Assembly: GCA_025981645.1 (NCBI GenBank)
Contig: JAICXH010000006.1
Coordinates: 1-55,172 of the forward strand
DNA length: 55,172 nucleotides
Reading direction: 5' to 3'
From: Burkholderiales bacterium
GTDB lineage: Bacteria > Pseudomonadota > Gammaproteobacteria > Burkholderiales > Casimicrobiaceae
The translations under genes and the position numbers were made by a program. Below are positions 36,808 to 45,650 of the stretch, piece by piece; positions within the stretch are counted from its first letter, which is position 1, and the number at the start of each line of letters is the position of its first letter. A model generated the notes under the pieces. That model worked only from the letters and a program-made list of their open reading frames with translations, was not told the origin of the DNA and did no database searches.

Positions 36808-37713
36808 ATGACGCAACGGATTCTGCTGGTGGGCTGCGGCGACGTCGCGCTGCGCGTTGCCGAGCGGCTGCGCGATCGTGCGAGGCTGTATGGCGTCACG
36901 CGCAATCGCGACGACACGCGGCGGATGCGCGCTCACGGCGTGGTTCCGCTCGCGGCGGATCTCGACGATCTGGCGACGCTCGCGCGGCTGAAGCTCGCGC
37001 CGGAAGCGGTGCTCCATTTCGCGCCGCCGCCGTCCGAAGGTCGCGACGATCCGCGCACGCGCCGGTTGCTGGCTGCACTCACGAGGGCGCGGATTATACC
37101 GCGGCGCTTCGTCTACATCTCGACGTCGGGTGTCTACGGCGATTGCGCCGGCGCCGAGGTCGACGAGACCCGCCCGCGGCGCGCGCAGACCCCGCGCGGA
37201 AGGCGCCGTGTCGCCGCCGAGGAGCGGCTGCGCGCGTGGGCCGCGCACACGCGCGTCGCGCTCGCCATCCTGCGCGTTCCGGGCATCTACGCGCCGACCC
37301 GGCTGCCGCTCGAGCGCGTGCGCCAGGGCACTCCGGCACTCGCTCCCGACGTCGACGTCTACACCAACCCCATTCACGCCGACGATCTCGCGCGCGCCGT
37401 CGTCGCCGCGCTCTGGCTCGGCCGCCCGAACCGCGCGTACAACGTCAACGACGACAGCACGATGAAGATGGGGGCGTGGTTCGACGCCGTCGCCGACGCG
37501 TATCACCTGGCGCGCCCTCCGCGCGTGTCGTGGGAGGATGCCGAGCGCCAGATCGCGCCGATGCTGCTGTCGTACATGAGCGAGTCGCGGCGCCTGTCGA
37601 ATCGCAGGATGAAGCGCGAACTGCGCCTGCGGCTGCACTACGCGACCCCCGAAGCCATGCTGAGCGAGAGCGCGCCACGAACGCTGAAGCGCCAGCTTGC
37701 GCTGCCGATATGA
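36808..37713 (+). CDS. YeeZ-like NAD(P)-dependent SDR (atypical epimerase family)
   Basis: 301 residues. ILLVGCGDVALRVAERL is a GxGxxx Rossmann motif without the usual TGxxGxxG. It has LHFAPPPSEGRDD, YISTSGVYGDCAG, and RVPGIYAPTRLPLERVRQG. The SDR tyrosine/lysine pair is not obvious: the GRRRVAAEE segment stands where YxxxK would be, so catalysis may differ or be lost. Function unknown. The stop lies inside the first copy of a 17-bp tandem duplication shared with the ubiA start. Confidence 0.78.
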   Translation: MTQRILLVGCGDVALRVAERLRDRARLYGVTRNRDDTRRMRAHGVVPLAADLDDLATLARLKLAPEAVLHFAPPPSEGRDDPRTRRLLAALTRARIIPRRFVYISTSGVYGDCAGAEVDETRPRRAQTPRGRRRVAAEERLRAWAAHTRVALAILRVPGIYAPTRLPLERVRQGTPALAPDVDVYTNPIHADDLARAVVAALWLGRPNRAYNVNDDSTMKMGAWFDAVADAYHLARPPRVSWEDAERQIAPMLLSYMSESRRLSNRRMKRELRLRLHYATPEAMLSESAPRTLKRQLALPI

Positions 37714-37734
37714 GCGCGCTGCCGATATGAGCGC
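37701..37734 (+). repeat. Perfect 17-bp tandem duplication at the SDR/ubiA junction
   Basis: GCTGCCGATATGAGCGC occurs twice without gap (37701-37717 and 37718-37734). Each copy contains GATATGA. Copy 1 ends the SDR gene; copy 2 supplies the ubiA ATG. The first ATG opens a six-codon frame ending in TGA. Confidence 0.95.
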
Positions 37735-38623
37735 GCTGACGCTGGTCGAGCGTCTCGACGCCTATGAGCGGCTGCTGCGCCTCGACAAACCGATCGGCAC
37801 GCTGCTCCTGCTGTGGCCGACGCTATCGGCGCTGTGGCTCGCGGCGCGCGGCGCGCCGAGCGCGTCGCTGACCGTGATCTTCGTGATGGGAACCTGGCTG
37901 ATGCGCTCGGCGGGCTGCGCGGTCAACGACTGGGCCGATCGCGATTTCGATGGGCACGTCAAGCGCACCGCGCAACGACCACTCGCCGCGGGTGTCATCG
38001 CTCCGTGGGAGGCATTGGCGCTCGGCGCCGCACTCGCGGCGATCGCCTTCGTGTTCGTGCTGTTCACCAACCGCACGACGGTCCTCTGGTCATTCCCCGC
38101 GCTGGCGATCGCTATCGCGTATCCGTTCTTCAAGCGCTTCTTCGCGATCCCGCAGGCGTTTCTCGGAATCGCGTTCTCGTTCGGCATCCCGATGGCCTAC
38201 GCCGCCGCGCAGGGCCGCATACCGGCGATCGCCTGGATCCTGCTTTGCATCAACCTCGCCTGGGTGATCGCCTACGACACCGAGTACGCGATGGTCGATC
38301 GCGACGACGACGCGAAGCTCGGCATCCACACGTCGGCGCTCGCCTTCGGCCGCTACGACGTGATCGCCGTCGCGGTGTGCTATGCGGTGTACATCGCCGC
38401 GATGGCGTGGATCGGGCGCGCCTACGCGCTCGGCTGGGCCTACGCCGCCGGCCTTGCGGTGGCCGCGGTGCTCGCCATCCATCACCTGCGGCTGATCCGC
38501 GGGCGCGACCGCGATGCCTGCTTCCGGGCGTTCCTCGGCAATCACTGGCTCGGGTTTGCCGTGTTCGCAGGCATCGCGCTCGACTACGCGCTCTCCAAGG
38601 GGAGCTGGCCGCATTCGTGGTAG
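37727..38623 (+). CDS. ubiA: 4-hydroxybenzoate octaprenyltransferase
   Basis: 298 residues, about nine transmembrane helices. The two prenyl-diphosphate/Mg sites are present: NDWADRDFD (residues 67-75) followed by KRTAQRPL, and DTEYAMVDRDDD with KLGIHTSA. It prenylates 4-hydroxybenzoate in ubiquinone synthesis at the inner membrane. The start is in the second copy of the 17-bp duplication; before duplication the ATG probably overlapped the SDR stop as ATGA. ubiD, another ubiquinone gene, follows at 39.6 kb. Confidence 0.95.
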   Translation: MSALTLVERLDAYERLLRLDKPIGTLLLLWPTLSALWLAARGAPSASLTVIFVMGTWLMRSAGCAVNDWADRDFDGHVKRTAQRPLAAGVIAPWEALALGAALAAIAFVFVLFTNRTTVLWSFPALAIAIAYPFFKRFFAIPQAFLGIAFSFGIPMAYAAAQGRIPAIAWILLCINLAWVIAYDTEYAMVDRDDDAKLGIHTSALAFGRYDVIAVAVCYAVYIAAMAWIGRAYALGWAYAAGLAVAAVLAIHHLRLIRGRDRDACFRAFLGNHWLGFAVFAGIALDYALSKGSWPHSW

Positions 38624-39123
38624 ACGCAGGGCCGAAGGCCGGCGCACGCCGGCGCGGGTTGCCCCCGGTGCTGGCGCCCGACGCGCGCGTGCTGATTCTC
38701 GGCAGCTTCCCGAGCGAGGCGTCGCTCGCCGCGCGCCAGTATTACGCGCATCCGCGCAATCACTTCTGGCCGATCCTCGGCGCCCTCGTCGGCGAGCGCC
38801 TTGCCGAGCTTCCGTACCGCGAGCGGATCGCGCGCGTGCAGGCGCACCGCATCGCGATCTGGGATACGATCGTCTCCTGCGAGCGTCAGGGAAGCCTCGA
38901 CGCGGCGATCCGCAACGCGACCCGCGCCGAAGTGCGCCGCGTGCGGCGCGTCGCGCCGGACCTCGCCGCGGTGTGCTTCAACGGCGGTACCGCTGCGCGA
39001 GCGCGTAACGTGTGGGAGGCGGCGGGGTACCGGACGCTGCAATTGCCGTCGACGAGCCCTGCCTACACGCTTTCGATCGAAGCCAAGCTGTCGGCGTGGC
39101 GGGAACTTGCCGACTACCTTTGA
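38617..39123 (+). CDS. DNA-deoxyinosine glycosylase-like (uracil-DNA glycosylase superfamily)
   Basis: 168 residues from a GTG overlapping the ubiA stop. LAPDARVLILGSFPSEASLAA with YYAHPRNHFWPILG is the superfamily motif A region for family 6 hypoxanthine-DNA glycosylases. IAIWDTIVSCERQGSLDAAI and the C-terminal LPSTSPAYT complete the fold. It would excise deaminated adenine (hypoxanthine) from DNA. Coupled to ubiA by overlap. Confidence 0.85.
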   Translation: MVDAGPKAGARRRGLPPVLAPDARVLILGSFPSEASLAARQYYAHPRNHFWPILGALVGERLAELPYRERIARVQAHRIAIWDTIVSCERQGSLDAAIRNATRAEVRRVRRVAPDLAAVCFNGGTAARARNVWEAAGYRTLQLPSTSPAYTLSIEAKLSAWRELADYL

Positions 39124-39132
39124 CGCGATCGC

Positions 39133-39417
39133 TCAGTAGGAGAGCGGGGTCAGCCGCCGCGGCTCGCCGCTCGTCGGTTTCGTGTCGCCCGGTGCAGCGG
39201 CAACATCGCCCTCGACCACGACGGCAGGCGCGCCGTCACCGATCGCAATGGTGAACGTGAGCCCGGCGAGCGCGGACGTCGCGGCGTCGGGGGTGGCGAC
39301 GACAGGCTGGATCCGCCGCCGCGTGGCAGCGCTCGCCATGTGCCATTCGCCGGCCGGGAGTCCGGCGCCGGCGAGACTCGCGTAACGAAGCAGAGGGTCG
39401 CGCAGAGGTGGATTCAT
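39133..39417 (-). CDS. Hypothetical protein, 94 residues
   Basis: Start at ATG 39417 is tentative: no clear ribosome-binding site, and plausible protein-like sequence (LTPRQKALRRAIEDELN) extends further upstream in frame without a good start codon. Nothing is recognised. The region has a mixed Ala/Val/Thr composition (ATSALAGLTFTIAIGDGAP) and no membrane segment. It is convergent with the glycosylase gene, 9 bp away. Confidence 0.35.
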   Translation of the reverse strand: MNPPLRDPLLRYASLAGAGLPAGEWHMASAATRRRIQPVVATPDAATSALAGLTFTIAIGDGAPAVVVEGDVAAAPGDTKPTSGEPRRLTPLSY

Positions 39418-39648
39418 CGTGTTCAGTTCGTCTTCGATCGCGCGGCGAAGCGCTTTCTGCCGCGGCGTTAAACTCCCGCCCCAGCAGAACGATACGGCAG
39501 CCCCACCACGACAACTTCGACCGTCGTCGATCGCAATGATTCCACTATCGTGCACCGCGCGTCGCTCGACCAGCGAACGTTCGGTCCGGCGAATGCCGAA
39601 TATTCGCGTCGCATCCAGATCGCGTCCGCTGTCGCAGCGCGACGGACG

Positions 39649-41166
39649 ATGAGCTACCGCGACCTGCGCGAATTCATCGCGCAACTCGAAGCTCGCGGCG
39701 AGTTGAAGCGCGTGCGCGAGACCGTCGATCCGAAGTTCGAGATGACGGCCTTCTGCGACCGCGTGCTGCGTCGCGGCGGTCCGGCGCTGCTGTTCGAGTC
39801 CCCGACTGGGGGACGGACGGGCCCCGACGGGGCGGTGATCCCGGTGCTCGGCAATCTGTTCGGAACCCCAGGGCGCATCGCCATCGCGATGGGCGCCGAT
39901 CCGGCGGACTGGCAGAGCTCGCTGCGCGAAGTCGGCCGCCTGCTCTCGCTCCTGAAGGAGCCAGAACCTCCGAAGGGGCTCGTCGACGCGTGGCGCAACA
40001 CGCGCCCGCTGCTGCTGAAGGTGCTCGACATGGCGCCGAAGCTCCGCAACTCGGCGCCATGCCAGGACGTCGTCTGGGAGGGCGTCGACGTCGATCTCGG
40101 GCGACTGCCGATCCAGACCTGCTGGCCGGGCGACGCCGCGCCGCTGATCACCTGGGGGCTGACCGTCACCCGTGGTCCGCGGCAGAAGCGCCAGAACCTC
40201 GGCATCTACCGGCAGCAGGTGCTGTCACGAGATAAGGTCATCATGCGCTGGCTCGCGCACCGCGGCGGCGCGCTCGACTTCCGTGATCACGCCCAAGCGT
40301 CACCGGGTACGCCGTTCCCGCTCGCCGTCGTGCTCGGCGCCGATCCCGCGGTGATCCTCGGTGCCGTGACGCCGATCCCCGACGCGCTCTCCGAATACCA
40401 GTTTGCCGGCCTGCTGCGCGGTGCGCGCACCGAGATCGTGCGCTGCATCGGCCATGAGCTGCAGGTGCCGGCGTCGGCCGAGATCGTCCTGGAGGGGCAC
40501 ATCCGGCCCGACGCGAGCGATCCGTCGGGCTACGAGACCGCGCTCGAAGGGCCGTTCGGCGATCACACCGGCTACTACAACGAAGCCGAGCGCTTTCCGG
40601 TGCTCACGATCGAGCGCATCACGCTGCGCCGCGATCCGGTCTACCACTCGACCTACACCGGGAAGCCTCCCGATGAGCCGGCGATGCTCGGTGTTGCGCT
40701 GAACGAAGTGTTCGTTCCGCTGCTGCAGCGCCAGTTTCCCGAGATCGCCGACTTCTACCTTCCGCCCGAGGGCTGCAGCTATCGGCTGGCCGTCGTGTCG
40801 ATGCGAAAGCAGTACGCCGGGCACGCGAAGCGCGTAATGTTCGGCATCTGGAGCTTCCTGCGCCAGTTCATGTACACGAAGATGATCGTCGTCACCGACG
40901 ACGACATCGACATCCGCGACTGGAAAGAGGTCGTCTGGGCGCTGACGACGCGGGTCGATCCCGCGCGCGACACGCTGATCGTGCCCAACACGCCGATCGA
41001 TTACCTCGATTTCGCGTCGCCGGTTGCGGGGCTCGGCAGCAAGCTCGGCATCGACGCGACCAGCAAGTGGCCAGGTGAGACTGCGCGCAACTGGGGCCGG
41101 CCGATCGCCGCCGACGCAGCGCTCGCCGCGCGCGTCGACGAGCTCGTGAGGTCAGCCGGGCTCTGA
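39649..41166 (+). CDS. ubiD: UbiD family decarboxylase (3-octaprenyl-4-hydroxybenzoate carboxy-lyase)
   Basis: 505 residues, starting [20 protein letters not shown] as in UbiD. It carries [19 protein letters not shown] with the prenylated-FMN contacts, [33 protein letters not shown] and the active-site [12 protein letters not shown]. It decarboxylates the prenylated hydroxybenzoate in ubiquinone synthesis, using the cofactor made by UbiX (not seen here). TAAACT at 39469 is a possible but distant -10. Confidence 0.95.
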   Translation: MSYRDLREFIAQLEARGELKRVRETVDPKFEMTAFCDRVLRRGGPALLFESPTGGRTGPDGAVIPVLGNLFGTPGRIAIAMGADPADWQSSLREVGRLLSLLKEPEPPKGLVDAWRNTRPLLLKVLDMAPKLRNSAPCQDVVWEGVDVDLGRLPIQTCWPGDAAPLITWGLTVTRGPRQKRQNLGIYRQQVLSRDKVIMRWLAHRGGALDFRDHAQASPGTPFPLAVVLGADPAVILGAVTPIPDALSEYQFAGLLRGARTEIVRCIGHELQVPASAEIVLEGHIRPDASDPSGYETALEGPFGDHTGYYNEAERFPVLTIERITLRRDPVYHSTYTGKPPDEPAMLGVALNEVFVPLLQRQFPEIADFYLPPEGCSYRLAVVSMRKQYAGHAKRVMFGIWSFLRQFMYTKMIVVTDDDIDIRDWKEVVWALTTRVDPARDTLIVPNTPIDYLDFASPVAGLGSKLGIDATSKWPGETARNWGRPIAADAALAARVDELVRSAGL

Positions 41167-41168
41167 GC

Positions 41169-41462
41169 TCACCGGTCGGATGCGCGTCTGCGACCGCGCA
41201 GAGCGCGCACGAGGCGGAAGGCCACGATGCCGATCGAGATCGCGCGCGCTGCGACGCCGAGCCGGCTCGCGCCGATCAGCGGAATCGCGAGCCGCAGTGC
41301 GCGTGCGAGGAACGGGTGCGTGTCGCGGAAGCGGCCGGCTGCGCCGCGGGTTCCGAACGAGTCGGCGAGATCGCGCGTCGCCACCGCGACGTCGACTCGC
41401 TCGAGATCGGCGCGGGCGACGAGGAGCTCGCGGCGCTTCGCGAGCTCGGCGAGGGTGCTCAT
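41169..41462 (-). CDS. YqjK-like small basic protein
   Basis: 97 residues. MSTLAELAKRRELLVARADLER is the YqjK opening, followed by a charged middle and a C-terminal amphipathic/transmembrane stretch ([19 protein letters not shown]). Third gene of a three-gene unit with the holin-like and DUF883 genes; it overlaps the preceding gene by 4 bp (ATGA). Function unknown. Confidence 0.7.
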   Translation of the reverse strand: MSTLAELAKRRELLVARADLERVDVAVATRDLADSFGTRGAAGRFRDTHPFLARALRLAIPLIGASRLGVAARAISIGIVAFRLVRALRGRRRASDR

Positions 41463-41887
41463 GTCCTCGTCGCGGGGCCGGGCGGGCTGCCGGCATCATG
41501 CGCGTGGGGATGCCGCGCCCGCAGCCATTCGACGTCGCGTCGCAACGCATCGGTCGTGGCGCCGAACGGGACCGGAGCCTCGCGGCGGAGCCGGCGGTGT
41601 GCGACGAGCGCAACGATCCCGGCGAGTGCATAGATGACGGCGATGATCGCAATCGCCGCGTATCGGTGATCGTCCCAGAACCAGGCGATGACGCCGAGCG
41701 TCACCACCATCGCGGTCAGCGCGAATGCAACCGCGGCCACGGCGAGCAGCACGATCGACGACTTGAGCCGCTCGCGCTCCTGCGCGAACTCGACGCTTAC
41801 GAGCTCGAGGCGCGTGCGAAGCAGGGCGAGCGAGGACGCTACGACCCGGATCGCCGCATCGCGGATCCCGCCGTCCTCGCCGGACAT
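41459..41887 (-). CDS. Phage holin family / YqjE-like membrane protein
   Basis: 142 residues from ATG 41887. Two long transmembrane helices (SIVLLAVAAVAFALTAMVVT and YAAIAIIAVIYALAGIVALV) after an amphipathic helix (LLRTRLELVSVEFAQERERL), the YqjE pattern. The C-terminus is hydrophilic. Middle gene of the ElaB/YqjD-YqjE-YqjK set, which is associated with ribosome binding or stress in enterobacteria; role here is inferred. Confidence 0.82.
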   Translation of the reverse strand: MSGEDGGIRDAAIRVVASSLALLRTRLELVSVEFAQERERLKSSIVLLAVAAVAFALTAMVVTLGVIAWFWDDHRYAAIAIIAVIYALAGIVALVAHRRLRREAPVPFGATTDALRRDVEWLRARHPHAHDAGSPPGPATRT

Positions 41888-41901
41888 GGCGGTCGCTGCG
41901 C

Positions 41902-42201
41902 TCAGCGACGGTTCATCAGCAGGCCCGCGACGAGCCCGAGCGCGCCGGCGACGCCGACGGCGACCCACGGGTAGTCGCGGACATACGCGTCGGTCGTCTG
42001 CGCGGCGTCCTTCGCGCGGTCGAGCGCCTCGCCCTGCAGTTCCTGCAGGCGCAGCTTCGCCGCGAGGAGTTTCGCTTCGACCTGCGCGCGCAGGTCCTTG
42101 GCGCGCTCGCCGGATTCCGCGCCGGCGCGCTTCAGCAGGTCTTCGGCATCGGAGATCAGCTCCGAAAAATCGTCGAGGAGCGTTTCGCGCGGGCTGTTCA
42201 T
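41902..42201 (-). CDS. DUF883 (ElaB/YqjD family) membrane protein
   Basis: 99 residues. A long charged helix (LLDDFSELISDAEDLLKRAG, then RAKDLRAQVEAKLLAAKLRL), the YVRDYPWVAVGVAGALGLVA segment forming a single C-terminal transmembrane helix, and a GLLMNRR end. This is the ElaB/YqjD architecture; E. coli relatives tether ribosomes to the inner membrane in stationary phase. First gene of the unit. Confidence 0.9.
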   Translation of the reverse strand: MNSPRETLLDDFSELISDAEDLLKRAGAESGERAKDLRAQVEAKLLAAKLRLQELQGEALDRAKDAAQTTDAYVRDYPWVAVGVAGALGLVAGLLMNRR

Positions 42202-42411
42202 GTTCGACTCCGTCGGGTCAGGTGCGGGAGCGCCCGCATCGCAGTGGGGCACGGCGCGGCGCCAAGGCCATTATAGCGACGACGGCTTGCGGACGGTGGC
42301 AGGCCGTGCTCTGATGTCGATCGGCCGGCAGGCGCTTGATTCCGGCCGCGTCATCCCCGATCCAGGGGATCGCTTCGGGGGACGACCCCCTTTCGCTCGA
42401 GGAAGACCACG

Positions 42412-42840
42412 ATGACCGACTTCCCCGCCTCCACCACCCCGTCGACGCAGGTCGCGAGGCCGGTTCCCACCGGCGCTGCACTGGTCGTCTACGCGCTGTT
42501 CGCCGTCGCCGCGGTGATCGGAGTCGCCTCGCACGGCTTTCCGCTGTTCGCCCCGCTGTTCGGGCTCGTCGGGCTCATCGCCATCGTCATCGCCTACGTG
42601 AAGCGAGGCGAAGCGGCAGGGACCTGGCTCGCGTCGCACTTCCGTTGGCTGATCCGCACGTTCTGGTGGTCGCTGCTGTGGGCGTTGATCGGCGGATTGG
42701 TGCTCGTGACGCTCGGTCTCGTCCTGATCGGCATCCCGATCGCGTTCGCGATCTGGGCCGTCGACACGATCTGGGTCATCTACCGCGTCATTCGCGGCTA
42801 TCTGCTCTTCCACTCGAGCCAGCCGGTACCCGGAATGTAG
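42412..42840 (+). CDS. DUF4870-like integral membrane protein
   Basis: 142 residues, three to four transmembrane helices. GAALVVYALFAVAAVIGVAS, GLIAIVIAYVKRGEAAGTWL followed by SHFRWLIRTFWWSLLW, then GGLVLVTLGLVLIGIPIAFA and a VIRGYLLFHSSQPVP end. The TWLxSHFRWxxRTFW and terminal GYL..P pattern matches small membrane proteins of the DUF4870/COG3671 type. Function unknown. Its end overlaps the convergent dacB gene by 53 bp. Confidence 0.8.
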   Translation: MTDFPASTTPSTQVARPVPTGAALVVYALFAVAAVIGVASHGFPLFAPLFGLVGLIAIVIAYVKRGEAAGTWLASHFRWLIRTFWWSLLWALIGGLVLVTLGLVLIGIPIAFAIWAVDTIWVIYRVIRGYLLFHSSQPVPGM

Positions 42841-44353
42841 CGCGCTTCGCGTACGCGGCGCCGTGGTCGTACACCCACTCGACCAGCGTGTCGAGCGCAT
42901 GGGACGCGCGGTCCGCGTGGCGGTCGTTAACGAGGGCAACCACCGAGAACCAGCGATTGTCGGCGTCGATCACGTATCCGGCGATCGCGCGCACGTCGTC
43001 GAGGGTTCCCGTCTTGAGCACTGCCTGCCCGGCGACGCGGTCGTCGCGGAAGCGCCGCGCGAGCGTGCCGTCGGTCGCGGCGACCGGTAGCGTATTGGCG
43101 AACGCGTCGCGCAGGCCGCTGCGACTCGCTACGACGAGGAGCCGATTCAATCCCGCAGCGGTCAGGCGGCCGAGGCGCGCGAGTCCCGAGCCGTTGACGA
43201 CGACGAGGCCCGGCAGCGCGAGCTTCGCCGAGGCGAGGTAATGACGCACCGCGCGAATCGCACCCGGGTACGTCGCCGGCGGGGGTCCGATCGTCGTGGC
43301 GAGCGTGAGGAAGAGCTGCTGCGCCATCACGTTGTTCGAATACTTGTTGATGTCGGCGACGACATCGTAGAGCGGTGGCGACATCAGTGTGGCGAATGGC
43401 GCGGCGCCGATGGGCGCGCGGCCTTCGCGGACGCCACCGTCGAAGCGCCCGCCCGCAGCGCGAAACGCCCACGCGAACGCGCCGCCGATGTAGTGCTCGT
43501 GGTCGAGCACCGAGATCCACCAGTCGCGCTCGCCGCAATTCGCCGGATACGAGCCCCCGAAGTCGAGCGTCGCGCGATCGCCGCGATCGTCGATCACGAG
43601 ACCGGCGCGCTCGCGCCAGTCGCCGCATTCGGCGCTCGGTGCCAGCGACGGGGTGCGCGCGATCGTCACCCCGGTGAGGTCTGGCTCCATCGTTACCGCG
43701 ACGCCCGCACCGTCGGCAGACGGAGCCAGCGTCACGTGAATCGCCTTGAAGTTGACAAGCAGTGCGTCGGGACCGACGTTGTAGGGCTTCCCGGGCTCGG
43801 AGTCGAACGCACCGGGGTCGAATGGCGGCAGCCGGAAGAAGCTCCGGTCGACCACGAGGTCGCCATCGATCGCGTCGAGGCCGTTGGCGCGCAGGGAGGC
43901 GACGAACGCCTGCAGTTGCTCGACGGTGATCGCCGGATCGCCGTAGCCCTTGACGATGAGGTTGCCGTGCAGCACCCCGTCTTCGAGCGGACCGTCGAGC
44001 CAGGCCTCGGTGCGCCAGCGGTAATCGGGGCCAAGCAGGTTCAACGCCGACCATGTGGTGACGAGCTTCATCACCGAGGCCGGGCTTCGCGGCCGACCGG
44101 CGTTCAACGTGAACATCGGCGCAGGTCGCGTCGCGTCCTGCACGACGATCGAGACGTGGGCGAGCGGGACGCCCGACTGCACGAACGCGCGAGCGATCTC
44201 CGGCGGCAACACGGCGTGCACGCTACGCGCCGCGAGCGCGACCGGCATTGCGAGCAAAAGCATGAACGGAAACGCGATCGGAAACGCGGCGTGGCGGATG
44301 GCCGCGAGCCGCGACCGCAGGCGCCGGCCCGTGCCGCTGCCGTCAGACAGCAT
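42788..44353 (-). CDS. dacB: D-alanyl-D-alanine carboxypeptidase/endopeptidase (PBP4 type)
   Basis: 521 residues from ATG 44353, which overlaps the end of bioA by 11 bp. A signal peptide (FPIAFPFMLLLAMPVALAA) is followed by the penicillin-binding SxxK motif S93-V-M-K96 (RPRSPASVMKLVTTW), the SxN motif in INKYSNNVMAQQ, and KTG in LKTGTLDDVRAIAG. The large insert between SxxK and SxN is typical of class C PBP4. It trims peptidoglycan cross-links in the periplasm. Confidence 0.94.
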   Translation of the reverse strand: MLSDGSGTGRRLRSRLAAIRHAAFPIAFPFMLLLAMPVALAARSVHAVLPPEIARAFVQSGVPLAHVSIVVQDATRPAPMFTLNAGRPRSPASVMKLVTTWSALNLLGPDYRWRTEAWLDGPLEDGVLHGNLIVKGYGDPAITVEQLQAFVASLRANGLDAIDGDLVVDRSFFRLPPFDPGAFDSEPGKPYNVGPDALLVNFKAIHVTLAPSADGAGVAVTMEPDLTGVTIARTPSLAPSAECGDWRERAGLVIDDRGDRATLDFGGSYPANCGERDWWISVLDHEHYIGGAFAWAFRAAGGRFDGGVREGRAPIGAAPFATLMSPPLYDVVADINKYSNNVMAQQLFLTLATTIGPPPATYPGAIRAVRHYLASAKLALPGLVVVNGSGLARLGRLTAAGLNRLLVVASRSGLRDAFANTLPVAATDGTLARRFRDDRVAGQAVLKTGTLDDVRAIAGYVIDADNRWFSVVALVNDRHADRASHALDTLVEWVYDHGAAYAKRATFRVPAGSSGRADSRE

Positions 44354-45650
44354 CGAGGGTGAGAAGCGTGCGCTCGACGAGCAACGCGAACTCGTCGTCG
44401 GTGACGATGTACGGCGGCATGAAGTACACGGTGTCGCCGATCGGTCGCAGCACGACGCCGCGCTCCTGCGCCGCCGACGCGAAGCGGCGCGCGAAGGCCG
44501 GCCCCGCGTCGTCGACCTCGAACGCGGCAATCATTCCGCATTGGCGGAAGCCGCGCACGCGCGGGTGGTCGACGAGCGGACCGGCGAGCGCACGCCAGCG
44601 CGAGGCACGCTCGCGGTTGGCGGCGATCACGCGATCCTCGTCGAAGATGTCGAGGACGGCGAGCGCTGCCGCACAGGCGAGCGCGTTGCCGGTGTACGAG
44701 TGCGAGTGGAGGAAGCCCTGCGCCGCATCGTCGGCGTAGAACGCTTCGAACACGCTGTCGGTGGTGAGCACGCACGAGAGCGGCAGGTAGCCGCCGGTGA
44801 TTCCCTTCGACAGGCACAGGAAATCGGGGCTGATCGCCGCCTGCTCGCAGGCGAACATCGTTCCGGTGCGCCCGAATCCGGTCATGATTTCGTCGGCGAT
44901 CAGGTGCACATCGTGCTGCGCGGTGAGCTCTCGCGCACGCGCGAGGTAGCGCGGCGCGTACATCGCCATCCCGCCGGCGCCCTGCACCAGTGGCTCGATG
45001 ATGAGCGCCGCGATCTCGCCGGCACGCTCGTCGAGCAGCGCTTGCAGCGCCGCGAGCGCCGCATCGAGCGCTGCTTGCGGATTGGCGCCATCGCGCGCCG
45101 CCGGCGACGGCAGCACCGGCTGGTCGCGCAGGAGCGGCGCGTACGCCTCGCGAAACAGCGCGACATCAGTCACGCCGAGCGCTCCGATGGTCTCGCCGTG
45201 GTAACCGCCGGCGAGCCGTGCGTAGCGGGCTTTGCCGCGCTGTCCCCGATTCGACCAGCAATGGAAGCTCATCTTGAGCGCGATCTCGGTCGCCGATGCG
45301 CCGTCCGAGGCGAAGAACGCGTGCCCGAGCCCGGGCGGGGCGAGCGCCGCCAGGCGCTCGGCGAGCACCACTGCGGGCCGGTGCGTGAAGCCCGCGAGCA
45401 TGATGTGCGAGAGCTCGCGCACCTGCGCGGCGAGGGCCGCGTCGATGCGCGGGTTGGCGTGACCGAACAGGTTCACCCACCACGACGAAACGGCGTCGAG
45501 GTAGCGGTTTCCGGCGAAGTCGTAGAGCCATGGTCCGGCGGCGCGCGCGATCGCGAGCGGCGGGGCGTGCTCGTGCAGCTTCATCTGCGTGCACGGGTGC
45601 CAGACCGCGCCGAGGCTCCGCCGCGCCCAGTCGGCGCCGTCGGCGGTCAT
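44343..45650 (-). CDS. bioA: Adenosylmethionine-8-amino-7-oxononanoate aminotransferase
   Basis: 435 residues. VWHPCTQMKLHEHAPP and GPWLYDFAGNRYLDAVSSWW at the start are BioA-specific. The PLP aspartate lies in LIADEIMTGFGRTG and the Schiff-base lysine is K282 (LCLSKGITGGYLP). It makes 7,8-diaminopelargonate for biotin, with S-adenosylmethionine as amino donor. No other biotin genes are visible. It is coupled to the upstream pip gene by a 4-bp overlap. Confidence 0.95.
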   Translation of the reverse strand: MTADGADWARRSLGAVWHPCTQMKLHEHAPPLAIARAAGPWLYDFAGNRYLDAVSSWWVNLFGHANPRIDAALAAQVRELSHIMLAGFTHRPAVVLAERLAALAPPGLGHAFFASDGASATEIALKMSFHCWSNRGQRGKARYARLAGGYHGETIGALGVTDVALFREAYAPLLRDQPVLPSPAARDGANPQAALDAALAALQALLDERAGEIAALIIEPLVQGAGGMAMYAPRYLARARELTAQHDVHLIADEIMTGFGRTGTMFACEQAAISPDFLCLSKGITGGYLPLSCVLTTDSVFEAFYADDAAQGFLHSHSYTGNALACAAALAVLDIFDEDRVIAANRERASRWRALAGPLVDHPRVRGFRQCGMIAAFEVDDAGPAFARRFASAAQERGVVLRPIGDTVYFMPPYIVTDDEFALLVERTLLTLDAV

